A program made the position numbers and the translations under genes. From Austwickia chelonae (GTDB taxonomy: Bacteria > Actinomycetota > Actinomycetes > Actinomycetales > Dermatophilaceae), in the NCBI RefSeq assembly GCF_003391095.1, contig NZ_CP031447.1, forward strand, positions 1,178,001 to 1,242,000: a stretch of DNA of 64,000 bases. The letters are read 5' to 3'. Below, one piece after another: positions 53,337-62,116 of this stretch. The first letter of the stretch is position 1. Each line of letters begins with the position of its first letter. The notes beneath the pieces were generated by a model. The model did no database searches. It saw only the letters and a program-made list of their open reading frames with translations, and had not been told where the DNA came from.

Positions 53337-53927
53337 CTGAGCACCGAGCCCGGCCGGGTCGCTGCGACCCGGCCCGGCTCGCTCCGGCCCGCTGTCCTTG
53401 CCGGCCCTACGGCAGTGGGCAAGGGCACCGTCTCGGCCTGGGTGCGTGAGTATCATCCCGAGGTGTGGATGTCCGTGTCGGTGACGACGCGCCGTCCGCG
53501 CCCCGGGGAGGTCGAGGGTCGGCATTACTACTTTGTGAGCGATGAGCGTTTTGACGAGATGATCGCCGGTGGTGAGCTGCTGGAGTGGGCCGTAGTCCAT
53601 AATCTGGCCCGTTACGGCACACCTCGTGCTCCTGTGGAAGGCGCGCTGGCTCAAGGGCGCCCGGTGTTGTTGGAGATCGATCTCCAAGGTGCCAGGCAGG
53701 TCCGTCGGTCGCTGCCGGAAGCTCTTTTCGTCTTTCTTGCTCCGCCCAGCTGGGAGGAGTTGGTGCAACGTCTGTTGGGGCGGGGCACCGAGACCGAGGT
53801 CGAACGAGAAGCACGTCTGGCCACGGCCCGTGTGGAATTGGAAGCGGCCAGTGAGTTCGACGTCGTCGTGGTGAACGATGACGTACGGCGCGCGGCCGAA
53901 GAACTCGTACACTTGATGAAGCCCTGA
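53337..53927 (+). CDS. gmk: Guanylate kinase, with non-canonical start
   Basis: The enzyme converts GMP to GDP. The P-loop is [17 protein letters not shown], encoded at about 53394-53444, followed by [20 protein letters not shown], which binds GMP, and [19 protein letters not shown]. The first ATG/GTG/TTG in this frame is GTG 53415, which lies inside the P-loop and would destroy it. Between the mihF TGA and the P-loop the only start-like codon in frame is CTG 53337, giving 196 residues, a normal length. AGGG lies seven bases before that CTG. Read-through from mihF is the other option. Confidence 0.85.
   Translation: MSTEPGRVAATRPGSLRPAVLAGPTAVGKGTVSAWVREYHPEVWMSVSVTTRRPRPGEVEGRHYYFVSDERFDEMIAGGELLEWAVVHNLARYGTPRAPVEGALAQGRPVLLEIDLQGARQVRRSLPEALFVFLAPPSWEELVQRLLGRGTETEVEREARLATARVELEAASEFDVVVVNDDVRRAAEELVHLMKP
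53352..53374 (+). repeat. hairpin between mihF and gmk
   Basis: GGCCGGGTCG and CGACCCGGCC form a perfect 10-bp stem with a CTG loop. It begins 19 bases after the mihF TGA, inside the coding N-terminus of gmk. It may attenuate transcription after mihF or affect start selection or stop-codon read-through. Confidence 0.7.
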
Positions 53928-53987
53928 CGTCCGCGTCAGTTTCTCTTGTTCAGTTTTCTGAGTCCCCCGAGCGAAACGAGAATCTCC

Positions 53988-54251
53988 TTGTCCGGCACCG
54001 TCGCGAACCCGATCGGCATCACCAACCCGCCTATCGACGACCTGCTGGAGGTCGCCGACAGCAAGTACGCCCTGGTGATCTACTCGGCGAAACGTGCCCG
54101 TCAGATCAATGCGTACTACAGCCAGCTCTCCGAGGGCCTGCTCGAGTACGTCGGGCCACTGGTCGAGACCCAGGTGCATGAGAAGCCCCTGTCGGTCGCC
54201 CTGCGTGAGATCAACGGTCGTAAGTTGACTTCGACGCCCACCGAGGGCTGA
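53988..54251 (+). CDS. rpoZ: RNA polymerase omega subunit
   Basis: From TTG 53988 the product has 87 residues, beginning [40 protein letters not shown] and [18 protein letters not shown] are the conserved omega-subunit segments. The TTG matches the conserved MSGTV start of relatives, but the upstream TTG 53946 in the same frame is also open and no strong ribosome-binding site distinguishes them. It stabilises the beta-prime subunit. It lies between gmk and coaBC. Confidence 0.9.
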   Translation: MSGTVANPIGITNPPIDDLLEVADSKYALVIYSAKRARQINAYYSQLSEGLLEYVGPLVETQVHEKPLSVALREINGRKLTSTPTEG

Positions 54252-54291
54252 TCGGGCGGAATCGCCTAGAACCGTCGAAAAGAGCATCACG

Positions 54292-55611
54292 ATGATTGCC
54301 GCTCCTGGAACAGGACGCCCTTTACGTGTCGTCCTGGGTGTCGGGGGCGGCATCGCCGCGTATAAGGCATGTCTGTTGTCGCGGTTGTTCTCCGAACAGG
54401 GCGCGGACGTGACGGTGGTTCCTACCGAGGCAGCCTTGCATTTCGTCGGTGCTCCCACGTGGGAAGCGCTCTCCGGTCACCCGGTCAGCGCTTCTGTTTT
54501 CGACGGCGTCGACGAGGTACGTCATGTACGAATCGGTCAGCATGCCGATGTCGTGGTGGTGGCACCTGCCACGGCGGATCTGCTGGCCCGGGCCGCACAC
54601 GGGCTGGCGAATGATCTGCTCACCAATGTGTTGTTGACCGCGCGCTGTCCGGTGGTCATGGCCCCGGCGATGCACACCGAGATGTGGCTGCACCCTGCGA
54701 CACAGGCGAACGTGGACATTCTGAAGGCCCGGGGAGTCACGGTCGTTGAACCGGCCAGCGGACGATTGACCGGGGCGGACTCCGGGCCGGGGCGGTTGCC
54801 GGATCCGGAGAGTATTTTCGCGCAGACGATAGCAGCGCTGGAATGCTCCTGCCTCGAGGAGGGTCCCTGTGAGGATTCGGACCGGCTGTGGCGTGGCCGG
54901 CGGGTGGTGGTGACCGCAGGCGGGACCCGTGAACCGGTGGACCCGGTTCGTTTCATCGGCAACCGGAGTTCGGGGAAACAGGGCTACGCGATCGCACTCG
55001 AGGCTGCCCGTCGTGGAGCACGAGTCGACGTGATCAGCGCCCATGTCGATATAGGGGCTCCGGTGGGGCCCCCGGGTGGAGGAGCGATCTCTCTGATCGA
55101 GGTGGAGTCGGCCTTGGAGATGAAAGCTGCTGTGGACGCAGCGGCGGTGGGCGCCGATGTGGTCGTCATGGCAGCGGCTGTCGCCGATTTCCGACCCCAG
55201 GCTTATACCGGTCACAAGATCAAGAAGAGCTACGAGGACAGCTCTGCGGATGCGGTGATGACCATCGAGCTCACCCGCAATCCCGACATCCTGGCAGGGC
55301 TGGTCGCCCGGCGGGACAGCACCGAGAACACGGCCCCGGTGATCGTGGGCTTCGCCGCCGAGACCGGGGACGATTCCGGTTCGGTCTTGGATCTCGCCAG
55401 GAGGAAACTGGCCCGCAAGGGGTGCGACCTCTTGGTCGCCAACGAGGTCGGCCGAGGGGTCGTCTTCGGTCAGGACGACACTGTGCTCTCCATCCTGCGT
55501 CAGGGATATGACGACCCGGTCCGTGAGGTCACCGGGAGCAAGCAGGACGCTGCGCGAGCCCTGCTCGACGTCGTCGAGGAATTCCTCAGGTCTCCGACTG
55601 ACGAGGGTTGA
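54292..55611 (+). CDS. coaBC: Bifunctional phosphopantothenoylcysteine decarboxylase / synthetase
   Basis: The 439-residue protein has the CoaC flavoprotein domain first: VVLGVGGGIAAYKACLLSRL, then PAMHTEMWLHPATQAN with the PXMNXXMW-like motif, here with His in place of Asn. The CoaB domain contains VTAGGTREPVDPVRFIGNRS, GKQGYAIALEAARRGA and AAAVADFRPQ with the HKIKK segment. Together they make 4'-phosphopantetheine for CoA synthesis. Length is slightly above the 400-420 usual. It is 40 bases after rpoZ. Confidence 0.95.
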   Translation: MIAAPGTGRPLRVVLGVGGGIAAYKACLLSRLFSEQGADVTVVPTEAALHFVGAPTWEALSGHPVSASVFDGVDEVRHVRIGQHADVVVVAPATADLLARAAHGLANDLLTNVLLTARCPVVMAPAMHTEMWLHPATQANVDILKARGVTVVEPASGRLTGADSGPGRLPDPESIFAQTIAALECSCLEEGPCEDSDRLWRGRRVVVTAGGTREPVDPVRFIGNRSSGKQGYAIALEAARRGARVDVISAHVDIGAPVGPPGGGAISLIEVESALEMKAAVDAAAVGADVVVMAAAVADFRPQAYTGHKIKKSYEDSSADAVMTIELTRNPDILAGLVARRDSTENTAPVIVGFAAETGDDSGSVLDLARRKLARKGCDLLVANEVGRGVVFGQDDTVLSILRQGYDDPVREVTGSKQDAARALLDVVEEFLRSPTDEG

Positions 55612-55657
55612 CCTCCGATTGGTCACGGGGTCATCAGACTCTGGTTTCGTACGCCGA

Positions 55658-55663
55658 TAGGAT
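55658..55663 (+). promoter_or_regulatory. candidate -10 hexamer of metK
   Basis: TAGGAT lies 80 bases before the metK GTG. A leader of about 70 bases would follow; I find no SAM-riboswitch fold in it. The -35 match is poor. Confidence 0.35.
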
Positions 55664-55743
55664 GAGGAAACTGTGTGTTCCCTGACGCAGGGTTTCTGCC
55701 GCACGACGCGGCGTCAACGATCGCCACACCGCTAGGAGAACCC

Positions 55744-56958
55744 GTGGCTCGCCTGTTTACCTCCGAGTCCGTCACCGAAGGACACCCTGACAAGATCTGT
55801 GATCAGATCTCGGACAGCATCCTCGACGCCATGCTCGAGCAGGATCCTTATGCGCGCGTGGCCGTCGAGACGATGGTGACGACCGGCCTGGTCCATGTAG
55901 CCGGTGAGGTCGATACGACCGGATATGTCGATATTCCGCGACTGGTCCGTGACACCATCGTCGGTATCGGCTACGACAGCTCCGTCAAGGGTTTCGACGG
56001 ACGTACCTGCGGCGTCGAGATCTCGATCGGTCAGCAGAGCAGCGATATCGCCCAGGGCGTCAACACCGCCTATGAAAACCGCACGGGTGGCATCGACCCC
56101 AAGGACAAGCAGGGTGCAGGCGACCAGGGTCTGATGTTCGGCTACGCCTGTGACGACACGCCCGAGCTGATGCCGCTACCGATTTTCCTGGCGCACCGCC
56201 TGGCCGAGCGGCTCACCGCCGTGCGTAAGTCAGGTCAGATGGCCTACTTGCGTCCGGACGGCAAGACACAGGTCACGATCGCTTATGACGGTGACCGGCC
56301 GGTTCGTTTGGACACCATCGTGGTCAGCAGCCAACATGCCTCTGATGTCAGCTTGGACGCGCTCCTGGCCCCTGACGTCGAGAAGTACGTCATCAAGCCG
56401 GTCATGGAGAGCCTGGCCGATTCCGGCGTCGAACTCGACTTCGCCGAGGCCCGTACGCTCATCAACCCGACTGGGCGTTTCGAGATCGGCGGACCCATGG
56501 GGGACGCCGGCTTGACGGGGCGCAAGATCATCGTCGACTCGTACGGTGGCACGGCCCGTCATGGTGGGGGCGCTTTCTCCGGCAAGGACCCGAGCAAGGT
56601 CGACCGCTCCGCGGCATATGCGACCCGCTGGGTGGCGAAGAACGTGGTCGCAGCCGAGCTGGCCCGTCGTTGCGAGGTCCAGGTGGCCTATGCGATCGGC
56701 AAGGCCCAGCCGGTCGGTCTGTACGTGGAGACCTTTGGTACGGAGACGGTTCCGGTCGAGGTCGTGGAGAAAGCCATTCTCGAGGTCTTCGACCTGCGTC
56801 CGGCCGCCATCATCGAAGAACTCGAGCTGCTGCGGCCGATCTACCGGCCTACTGCCGCTTACGGCCATTTCGGTCGTACCTCCGTTCCGGACGTGACGAA
56901 TGCCTTCACCTGGGAGAAGACCGACCGGGTCGAGGAGCTGCGCCGCGCGATCGGCTGA
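55744..56958 (+). CDS. metK: S-adenosylmethionine synthetase
   Basis: From GTG 55744 the product has 404 residues, beginning [20 protein letters not shown], the family N-terminus. [15 protein letters not shown] and [19 protein letters not shown] are the two PROSITE-type signatures. AGGAGA lies five bases before the GTG. The longer frame back to 55675 adds a non-conserved extension. It makes SAM from methionine and ATP. Confidence 0.97.
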   Translation: MARLFTSESVTEGHPDKICDQISDSILDAMLEQDPYARVAVETMVTTGLVHVAGEVDTTGYVDIPRLVRDTIVGIGYDSSVKGFDGRTCGVEISIGQQSSDIAQGVNTAYENRTGGIDPKDKQGAGDQGLMFGYACDDTPELMPLPIFLAHRLAERLTAVRKSGQMAYLRPDGKTQVTIAYDGDRPVRLDTIVVSSQHASDVSLDALLAPDVEKYVIKPVMESLADSGVELDFAEARTLINPTGRFEIGGPMGDAGLTGRKIIVDSYGGTARHGGGAFSGKDPSKVDRSAAYATRWVAKNVVAAELARRCEVQVAYAIGKAQPVGLYVETFGTETVPVEVVEKAILEVFDLRPAAIIEELELLRPIYRPTAAYGHFGRTSVPDVTNAFTWEKTDRVEELRRAIG

Positions 56959-57048
56959 TACGCGGGCATCGCCCTGAACAGATCCAGGAGGCTGCCGGGC
57001 ATCGGGATCAACAGTCTGGCGGTCTCCTGGTATGTCAGCCAGGTGCGG

Positions 57049-57054
57049 TAGAAC
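57049..57054 (+). promoter_or_regulatory. candidate -10 hexamer of priA, leaderless type
   Basis: TAGAAC ends seven bases before the priA ATG, and CATCTTC in between has no Shine-Dalgarno sequence. No convincing -35 is seen. Confidence 0.35.
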
Positions 57055-57061
57055 ATCTTCC

Positions 57062-59080
57062 ATGGACGAGGCGTTGATCCCGCTGGGCGATCTTCAGGTA
57101 TCGCCTGAGGTCCACAGCGAGGTCCCGTTGGCGGCAGCGGACCCGGTCGCTCTGGTTGCTCTTGATCTTCCGCTTCCTCACCTGGATCGAGGGTTCGAGT
57201 ACGCGGTGCCTGCTGAGCTGGCCGAGCAGGCACAGCCGGGATGCCGGGTCAAGGTGATCTTCTCCCACCGTGAGGCGAACGGCTATCTCCTGGAGCGGCG
57301 TCCACATCCCGAATACGACGGGAGACTGGCACCGTTGCGTCGCGTGGTCAGCCCTGAACCGGTGCTCACCAGCAGACTGGCGCAACTGGCCCGACGGATT
57401 GCTGACGAACAAGCGGGAACCTTCGCCGATGTCGCCAGGCTGGCCGTTCCGCCACGGCATGCACGGGCGGAGAAACAACTGCGAGGTCCTGGTGAAATCT
57501 CCGATCTGCCAGAGGCTCCGGACCGATCAGCATGGTCGGTTTATCCGGCAGGGGAGAGTCTGCTCCGGCGGTTGGCCGATGGCGAGGAAGCCTCTGCCGC
57601 CTGGACCGCCGCCACCCACCACGATCCTGTCTACGACTGGCCTGCTGCGTTGGCCGAAGCCGCTCGGGCCACTTTTTCCGGGGGGCGCGGCGCGGTGATA
57701 GTTCTCCCGGACGGCCGTGACGTCGACCGGGTCGATCAGGAACTGACCAGACTGTTGGGAACCGGGCGACATGTGGTTCTCACTGCCGCGCTCGGGCCTG
57801 AAGCCCGGTATCGGGCGTGGCTGAAGGTGCTACGTGGGTATGTACGGGTGGTGGTGGGCACTAAAGCTGCCGCTTTTGCTCCGGTCGCCGACCTGGGGCT
57901 GGTGGCGTGGTGGGACGATGGTGACAACAACCATGTGGAGAAACGATCTCCGTATCCGCATGTGCGTCAGATCCTGCTCGCCCAGGCCGAACTGTCGGGC
58001 GCCTCGATCCTGGCCGGGGGGGTGACCCGTACTGCTGCGGTGCAGGCTCTGGTGGACGGAGGACGTGTGAAGGACGTCCTGGTCAGCCGGGCGGAACGTC
58101 GAGCTGCGGCGCCCAAGGTGTATATCGCTGGTGAGGGTGTCGACGAGGAACGGGACGGACCTGCCGCGCGGGCCCATCTACCCGGGATCGCCTGGCGGGT
58201 GGCCCGATCTGCTTTGGAGACCGGGCCGGTGCTGGTGCAGGTGCCCCGGCGGGGGTACATCCCGGCGTTGTCCTGCGAGCGGTGCCGCACCCCGGCACGT
58301 TGCCCGGAATGTTCCGGTCCGTTGTCCTGGCAGGAAGGTGCAACGGTGGCGGGTTGCCGGTGGTGTGGACGGAATGCAGCGGATTTCTGTTGCCCTGCCT
58401 GCGGAGGATTCCGGCTGCGGATCCGGGTGATGGGTGCGCAGCGGACGATGGAGGAACTGGGGCGGGCCTTTCCCGGGGTGCCGGTGGTCTACTCCCGGGC
58501 TGGCTCACTCGTGGAATGCGTCGAGGCGAAGCCTGCGATGGTGGTGGCCACCCCCGGTGCGGAACCTCGTGCCGAGTTGGGTTATGCGGCGGTCTTGTTG
58601 CTCGATGCGTGGGCCAGCTTGGATCGTCCGGTACTCGATGCGGGGGAGGAGGCCTTGCGCCGCTGGACAGGAGCAGCTTGCCTGACAGGTCCGGGCGGCC
58701 GTGTGGTGTTGGCCGGAGTCCCCGAGGCGCCCTCGATCCCTGCGGTGGAGGCTTTGGTGCGCTGGGCGCCGGAGTGGTTCGCCGGTCGGGAGCTGGTCGA
58801 GCGCGCGGAGCTGTGTCTGCCGCCCACGGCCTGGGTGGCTTCGTTGAGAGGGACCCGGCGAGCGGTGACAGACCTGGTGGACGTCGCTCGGCTTCCTCCG
58901 GAAGTGGAACGGCTGGGGCCGCTTCCGGTGCCGGAGAGCGAGGACGTCCACCTGTTGTTGCGGGCTCCGCATGCGTTCGGAGCGCAGGCCGCGGGCGGAT
59001 TGCATGCGGCGCGGGCGGTTCGAGGAGCCAGAGGTGAACCCGATCTGGTGTCTGTCCGGGTCGGGGTCGTTGACTTCTGA
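57062..59080 (+). CDS. priA: Primosomal protein N' (PriA), actinobacterial form without helicase motifs
   Basis: From ATG 57062 the product has 672 residues. The N-terminal DNA 3'-end-binding domain is ALDLPLPHLDRGFEYAVPAE and onwards. The zinc-binding region has eight cysteines in the pattern CERC, CPEC, CRWC and CPAC. The expected Walker A (GxTGSGKT) and DEAH box are absent: the corresponding place reads GGRGAVIVLPDGRDVDRVDQ and LGLVAWWDDGDNNH. Loss of these is known for actinobacterial PriA, so it is probably a loader or scaffold rather than a helicase. Confidence 0.93.
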   Translation: MDEALIPLGDLQVSPEVHSEVPLAAADPVALVALDLPLPHLDRGFEYAVPAELAEQAQPGCRVKVIFSHREANGYLLERRPHPEYDGRLAPLRRVVSPEPVLTSRLAQLARRIADEQAGTFADVARLAVPPRHARAEKQLRGPGEISDLPEAPDRSAWSVYPAGESLLRRLADGEEASAAWTAATHHDPVYDWPAALAEAARATFSGGRGAVIVLPDGRDVDRVDQELTRLLGTGRHVVLTAALGPEARYRAWLKVLRGYVRVVVGTKAAAFAPVADLGLVAWWDDGDNNHVEKRSPYPHVRQILLAQAELSGASILAGGVTRTAAVQALVDGGRVKDVLVSRAERRAAAPKVYIAGEGVDEERDGPAARAHLPGIAWRVARSALETGPVLVQVPRRGYIPALSCERCRTPARCPECSGPLSWQEGATVAGCRWCGRNAADFCCPACGGFRLRIRVMGAQRTMEELGRAFPGVPVVYSRAGSLVECVEAKPAMVVATPGAEPRAELGYAAVLLLDAWASLDRPVLDAGEEALRRWTGAACLTGPGGRVVLAGVPEAPSIPAVEALVRWAPEWFAGRELVERAELCLPPTAWVASLRGTRRAVTDLVDVARLPPEVERLGPLPVPESEDVHLLLRAPHAFGAQAAGGLHAARAVRGARGEPDLVSVRVGVVDF

Positions 59081-59219
59081 GTAAGGGAAAGCGGAGGTCA
59101 AGCGCGCGTCAAGAGTGTTCTTCGTCAGGTCGCGGGGGCTTTTCCTGCCCTACTCTGAAGGTATCGGTCGTGGGGTCGGCTGCCATCGTGCTGGAGGGAC
59201 GATCTAGGGAGAACGGCGG

Positions 59220-60557
59220 ATGGGCGGGAATCTCGCGTTTGCGCCGCTGAAGGACACACGATTTGTGTGGTTCTTCGTAGGGCGGTTCATCTCGACCGCA
59301 GGGTCGGTGATGGCTCCGATCGCGTTGGCCTTCGCCGTCCTGGAGATGACGTCGTCGGTGACTGCGCTGGGCCAGGTTCTCGCAGCTCGGAGCATTCCGC
59401 TGGTGGTCCTGCTGCTGGTCGGTGGAGTCGTGGCGGATAGGTTCTCCCGGTCGACGGTGCTCATGGTCTCTCATGTGGCATCGGCAGCGACTCAAGGTCT
59501 GGTGGCCTACCTGGTGATCACGGGGCAGGCCCGCCTGGACACGGTCATTCTGCTGGAGGCCCTCAACGGGGCGATGACGGCATTCACCATGCCGGCCATC
59601 CAGGGCATGGTTCCGCAGGTGGTGGACCGGGCGGTGATGCAGCAGGCGAATGCTTTGCTGGCCTTCAGCAGGAGCATCCTGGCAGTGATCGGACCCGCGG
59701 TAGCAGGCCTTCTGGTCGTGACGGTGGGCGCAGGATGGGCCCTGGCTTTCGACGCTCTGACCTGGGTGATGGCTGCGTTCTGCATGCTTTTCGTGCGGGT
59801 TGCTCCGGCCGCTGACCGCGAGCGCTCCACGATGTGGAGGGAACTGCGTTCAGGCTGGACGGAATTCATTTCGCTCACCTGGCTGTGGGTGATCGTGCTC
59901 GCTTGTGGTGTGCTGAATGCGGTGCATGCCGGTGCCTGGGCGACCTTGGGGCCGATGGTGGCCAAGAACGATCCCCGGATCGGGGAACAGGGCTGGGGGA
60001 TGCTGGTCTCTGCCGAAGCAGTTGGCCTCTTGGTGTGCACCGTGGTCATGCTGCGGGCCAGGGTCGTGCGCCCGTTGGTCGTGGGGATGATCGGGATGGC
60101 TGCTTTGGCCCTCCCGTTGTTCGCCTTGGCCCTGCACCCCTCACTGGCCGTGGTGATGATCTGTTGTTTGCTGGCAGGAGCGGGGGTGCAGGTTTTCATG
60201 ATCACGTGGCAGACCGCCATTCATGAGAATGTTCCGGAACGCTATCTGTCCAGGATCACCGCTTACGACAGCCTTGGATCTTTCGTGGCGCTGCCCTTGG
60301 GACAGCTGGCGGTGGGGCCGGTGGCCGGGGCCGTAGGACCGGAGTCGACCTTGATCGGTTCGGGCGTTTTCTTCATCGCGGTGGTGTCGGCTGCGCTGGG
60401 AGTACCCGCGGTCAGGACGATGCGTCGGGGAGTGGCGGCACCGGCGGGTCCTTCGACGCTCGTGGTCGAACCTCGGGTGGTCGAGCCGCAACAGGCGGAA
60501 CCTCGTACCGGCGGGGCTGCCGTGGCCGGTGCTCCAGGTGTAGAACCTGAGCGGTGA
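59220..60557 (+). CDS. Major facilitator superfamily exporter, EntS/MFS_3-like
   Basis: The 445-residue protein has 12 likely membrane helices. LKDTRFVWFFVGRFISTAGS is the typical MFS_3 N-terminus. The loop after helix 2 has GGVVADRFSRSTVLM, matching the GxxxDRxxR motif A. A soluble C-terminal tail of about 40 residues is Ala/Pro/Glu-rich. Relatives export siderophores or drugs; no siderophore genes are nearby. GGGAG lies about ten bases upstream of the ATG. It sits between priA and def, where many relatives have no transporter. Confidence 0.88.
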   Translation: MGGNLAFAPLKDTRFVWFFVGRFISTAGSVMAPIALAFAVLEMTSSVTALGQVLAARSIPLVVLLLVGGVVADRFSRSTVLMVSHVASAATQGLVAYLVITGQARLDTVILLEALNGAMTAFTMPAIQGMVPQVVDRAVMQQANALLAFSRSILAVIGPAVAGLLVVTVGAGWALAFDALTWVMAAFCMLFVRVAPAADRERSTMWRELRSGWTEFISLTWLWVIVLACGVLNAVHAGAWATLGPMVAKNDPRIGEQGWGMLVSAEAVGLLVCTVVMLRARVVRPLVVGMIGMAALALPLFALALHPSLAVVMICCLLAGAGVQVFMITWQTAIHENVPERYLSRITAYDSLGSFVALPLGQLAVGPVAGAVGPESTLIGSGVFFIAVVSAALGVPAVRTMRRGVAAPAGPSTLVVEPRVVEPQQAEPRTGGAAVAGAPGVEPER

Positions 60558-60573
60558 ACGAGGGACGGCGGTA

Positions 60574-60588
60574 GGGCTCATGAAGCCC
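60574..60588 (+). repeat. short hairpin between the MFS gene and def
   Basis: GGGCT-CATGA-AGCCC is a five-bp stem 17 bases after the MFS stop. A possible def -10 hexamer TAAACT follows at 60591-60596. Both calls are weak. Confidence 0.3.
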
Positions 60589-60629
60589 CGTAAACTGATG
60601 GTTTCCGTTCTTTCCGCTGAAGGAGACTC

Positions 60630-61175
60630 GTGGCTGTCCAGGACATCCGGCTGTTCGGTGACCCCGTATTGCGTACGCCCGCTGCGCCGGTCGTCGATTT
60701 CGACAAGGAGCTGCGCAAGCTCGTCGAGGATTTGACCGACACCATGCGTGAGGCTCCCGGAGCGGGTCTGGCTGCACCTCAGATCGGGGTGGGTCTTCGG
60801 GTCTTCACCTGGTGGGTCGACGGCCAGCTGGGGCACCTGTGCAATCCGGTACTCGATCTCTCCGAGGAACAGCAGGAAGGGGACGAGGGCTGCCTGTCTA
60901 TCCCCGGGGTCTACGTGGACACTCCACGTGCGCTGCGGGCGGTAGCCACGGGGGTCGATATGTACGGGGAGCCGGTGCGGGTCGAGGGCACGGAGCTCTT
61001 GGCGCGCTGTTTGCAGCATGAGACCGATCACCTGGACGGCATCCTGTTCGTCGACCGGCTGGACCGTGAACAGCGTCGGATGGCGATGAAAGCGATCCGG
61101 GCCGCGGAATGGGCCGGGACAACCCCGCCGACGGTGAAAGTCAGCCCTCATCCGACCTTCGGCCGGGGGTGGTGA
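60630..61175 (+). CDS. def: Peptide deformylase
   Basis: The 181-residue metalloenzyme removes the formyl group from nascent proteins. All three motifs are present: GAGLAAPQIG, EGCLS and QHETDHLDG (HExxH form with both His and Glu ligands). AAGGAGACTC directly precedes the GTG start. def, fmt and rsmB are adjacent, with a three-base gap to fmt. Confidence 0.97.
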   Translation: MAVQDIRLFGDPVLRTPAAPVVDFDKELRKLVEDLTDTMREAPGAGLAAPQIGVGLRVFTWWVDGQLGHLCNPVLDLSEEQQEGDEGCLSIPGVYVDTPRALRAVATGVDMYGEPVRVEGTELLARCLQHETDHLDGILFVDRLDREQRRMAMKAIRAAEWAGTTPPTVKVSPHPTFGRGW

Positions 61176-61178
61176 GCC

Positions 61179-62114
61179 ATGCGGATCGTTTTTGCCGGTA
61201 CCCCGGAGGTCGCGGTGCCCTCGTTGTCGGCCTTGTTGTCCTCCTCGCACGAGGTGATCGCGGTGGTTACCCGTCCGGACGCGCCTGCGGGCAGGGGACG
61301 TTCTCTGCGGCCCAGCCCGGTGAAGGAGCGCGCGCTCGAGGCCGGGGTGGAAGTCCTGACCCCGTCGTCGGCCCGGGATCCGGAGTTCCTCTCGCGTCTT
61401 TCCGAGCTGGCACCGGACGCCTGCCCGGTGGTCGCCTACGGGAATCTCCTGCCTGCTGCGGCGCTGTCCGTCCCTGCCCGTGGATGGATCAATCTACATT
61501 TCTCGTTGCTGCCGGCCTGGCGGGGTGCTGCGCCGGTGCAACACGCGGTGATCGCTGGGGACGAGATCACCGGGGCCAGTACTTTCCTGCTGGAAGAGGG
61601 CCTGGACACCGGGCCGGTGTTGGGCACGATGACCGAGGTGGTGCGGTCTCAGGACACCTCCGGCGAACTTCTGGAACGGCTGGCTTCGGCCGGGGCGTCC
61701 TTGCTGGTGTCGACACTCGACGCAGTGGAGTCCGGGTCGGCTCTACCGGTGGCTCAGCCGGCGGAGGGAATCAGTTTTGCGCCGAAGCTGACCACGGAGG
61801 ACGCCAGGGTGCGCTGGGATGTTCCCGCTTTGGCGGTCGACCGCCGCGTCCGCGGTTGCACTCCGGCTCCGGGCGCGTGGACCACTTTCCGTGGCGGTCG
61901 GATCAAGATCGGACCGGTTGCCCTGGTAAGCGACCCTGAGGTCAGGCCGCTGGCACCGGGATCGATGGTGGTGACTCGGCGGGATGTCTTCGTCGGGACA
62001 GCCAGTACACCGGTACGTCTGGGAACGGTCCAGCCGCAGGGCAAGCGACCGATGGCAGCAGCTGATTGGGCTCGCGGTGCGCGGGCCATGACGGACGAGA
62101 CCCTGGGAGAGTGA
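61179..62114 (+). CDS. fmt: Methionyl-tRNA formyltransferase
   Basis: The 311-residue enzyme formylates initiator t[23 protein letters not shown] is the N-terminus. [20 protein letters not shown] holds the 10-formyl-THF signature SLLP with the catalytic His-Asp pair completed by DTGPVLG. The C-terminal OB-like domain follows ([12 protein letters not shown]). It is paired with def upstream, and its stop lies two bases before the rsmB start. Confidence 0.97.
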   Translation: MRIVFAGTPEVAVPSLSALLSSSHEVIAVVTRPDAPAGRGRSLRPSPVKERALEAGVEVLTPSSARDPEFLSRLSELAPDACPVVAYGNLLPAAALSVPARGWINLHFSLLPAWRGAAPVQHAVIAGDEITGASTFLLEEGLDTGPVLGTMTEVVRSQDTSGELLERLASAGASLLVSTLDAVESGSALPVAQPAEGISFAPKLTTEDARVRWDVPALAVDRRVRGCTPAPGAWTTFRGGRIKIGPVALVSDPEVRPLAPGSMVVTRRDVFVGTASTPVRLGTVQPQGKRPMAAADWARGARAMTDETLGE

Positions 62115-62116
62115 CC

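Noticed and set aside
53415-53927. GTG 53415 as the gmk start
   Set aside because: It falls within the P-loop and would remove the residues that bind ATP, so it cannot give an active kinase.
55664-55743. SAM riboswitch before metK
   Set aside because: The leader is short and I cannot find the conserved helices of a SAM riboswitch in it.
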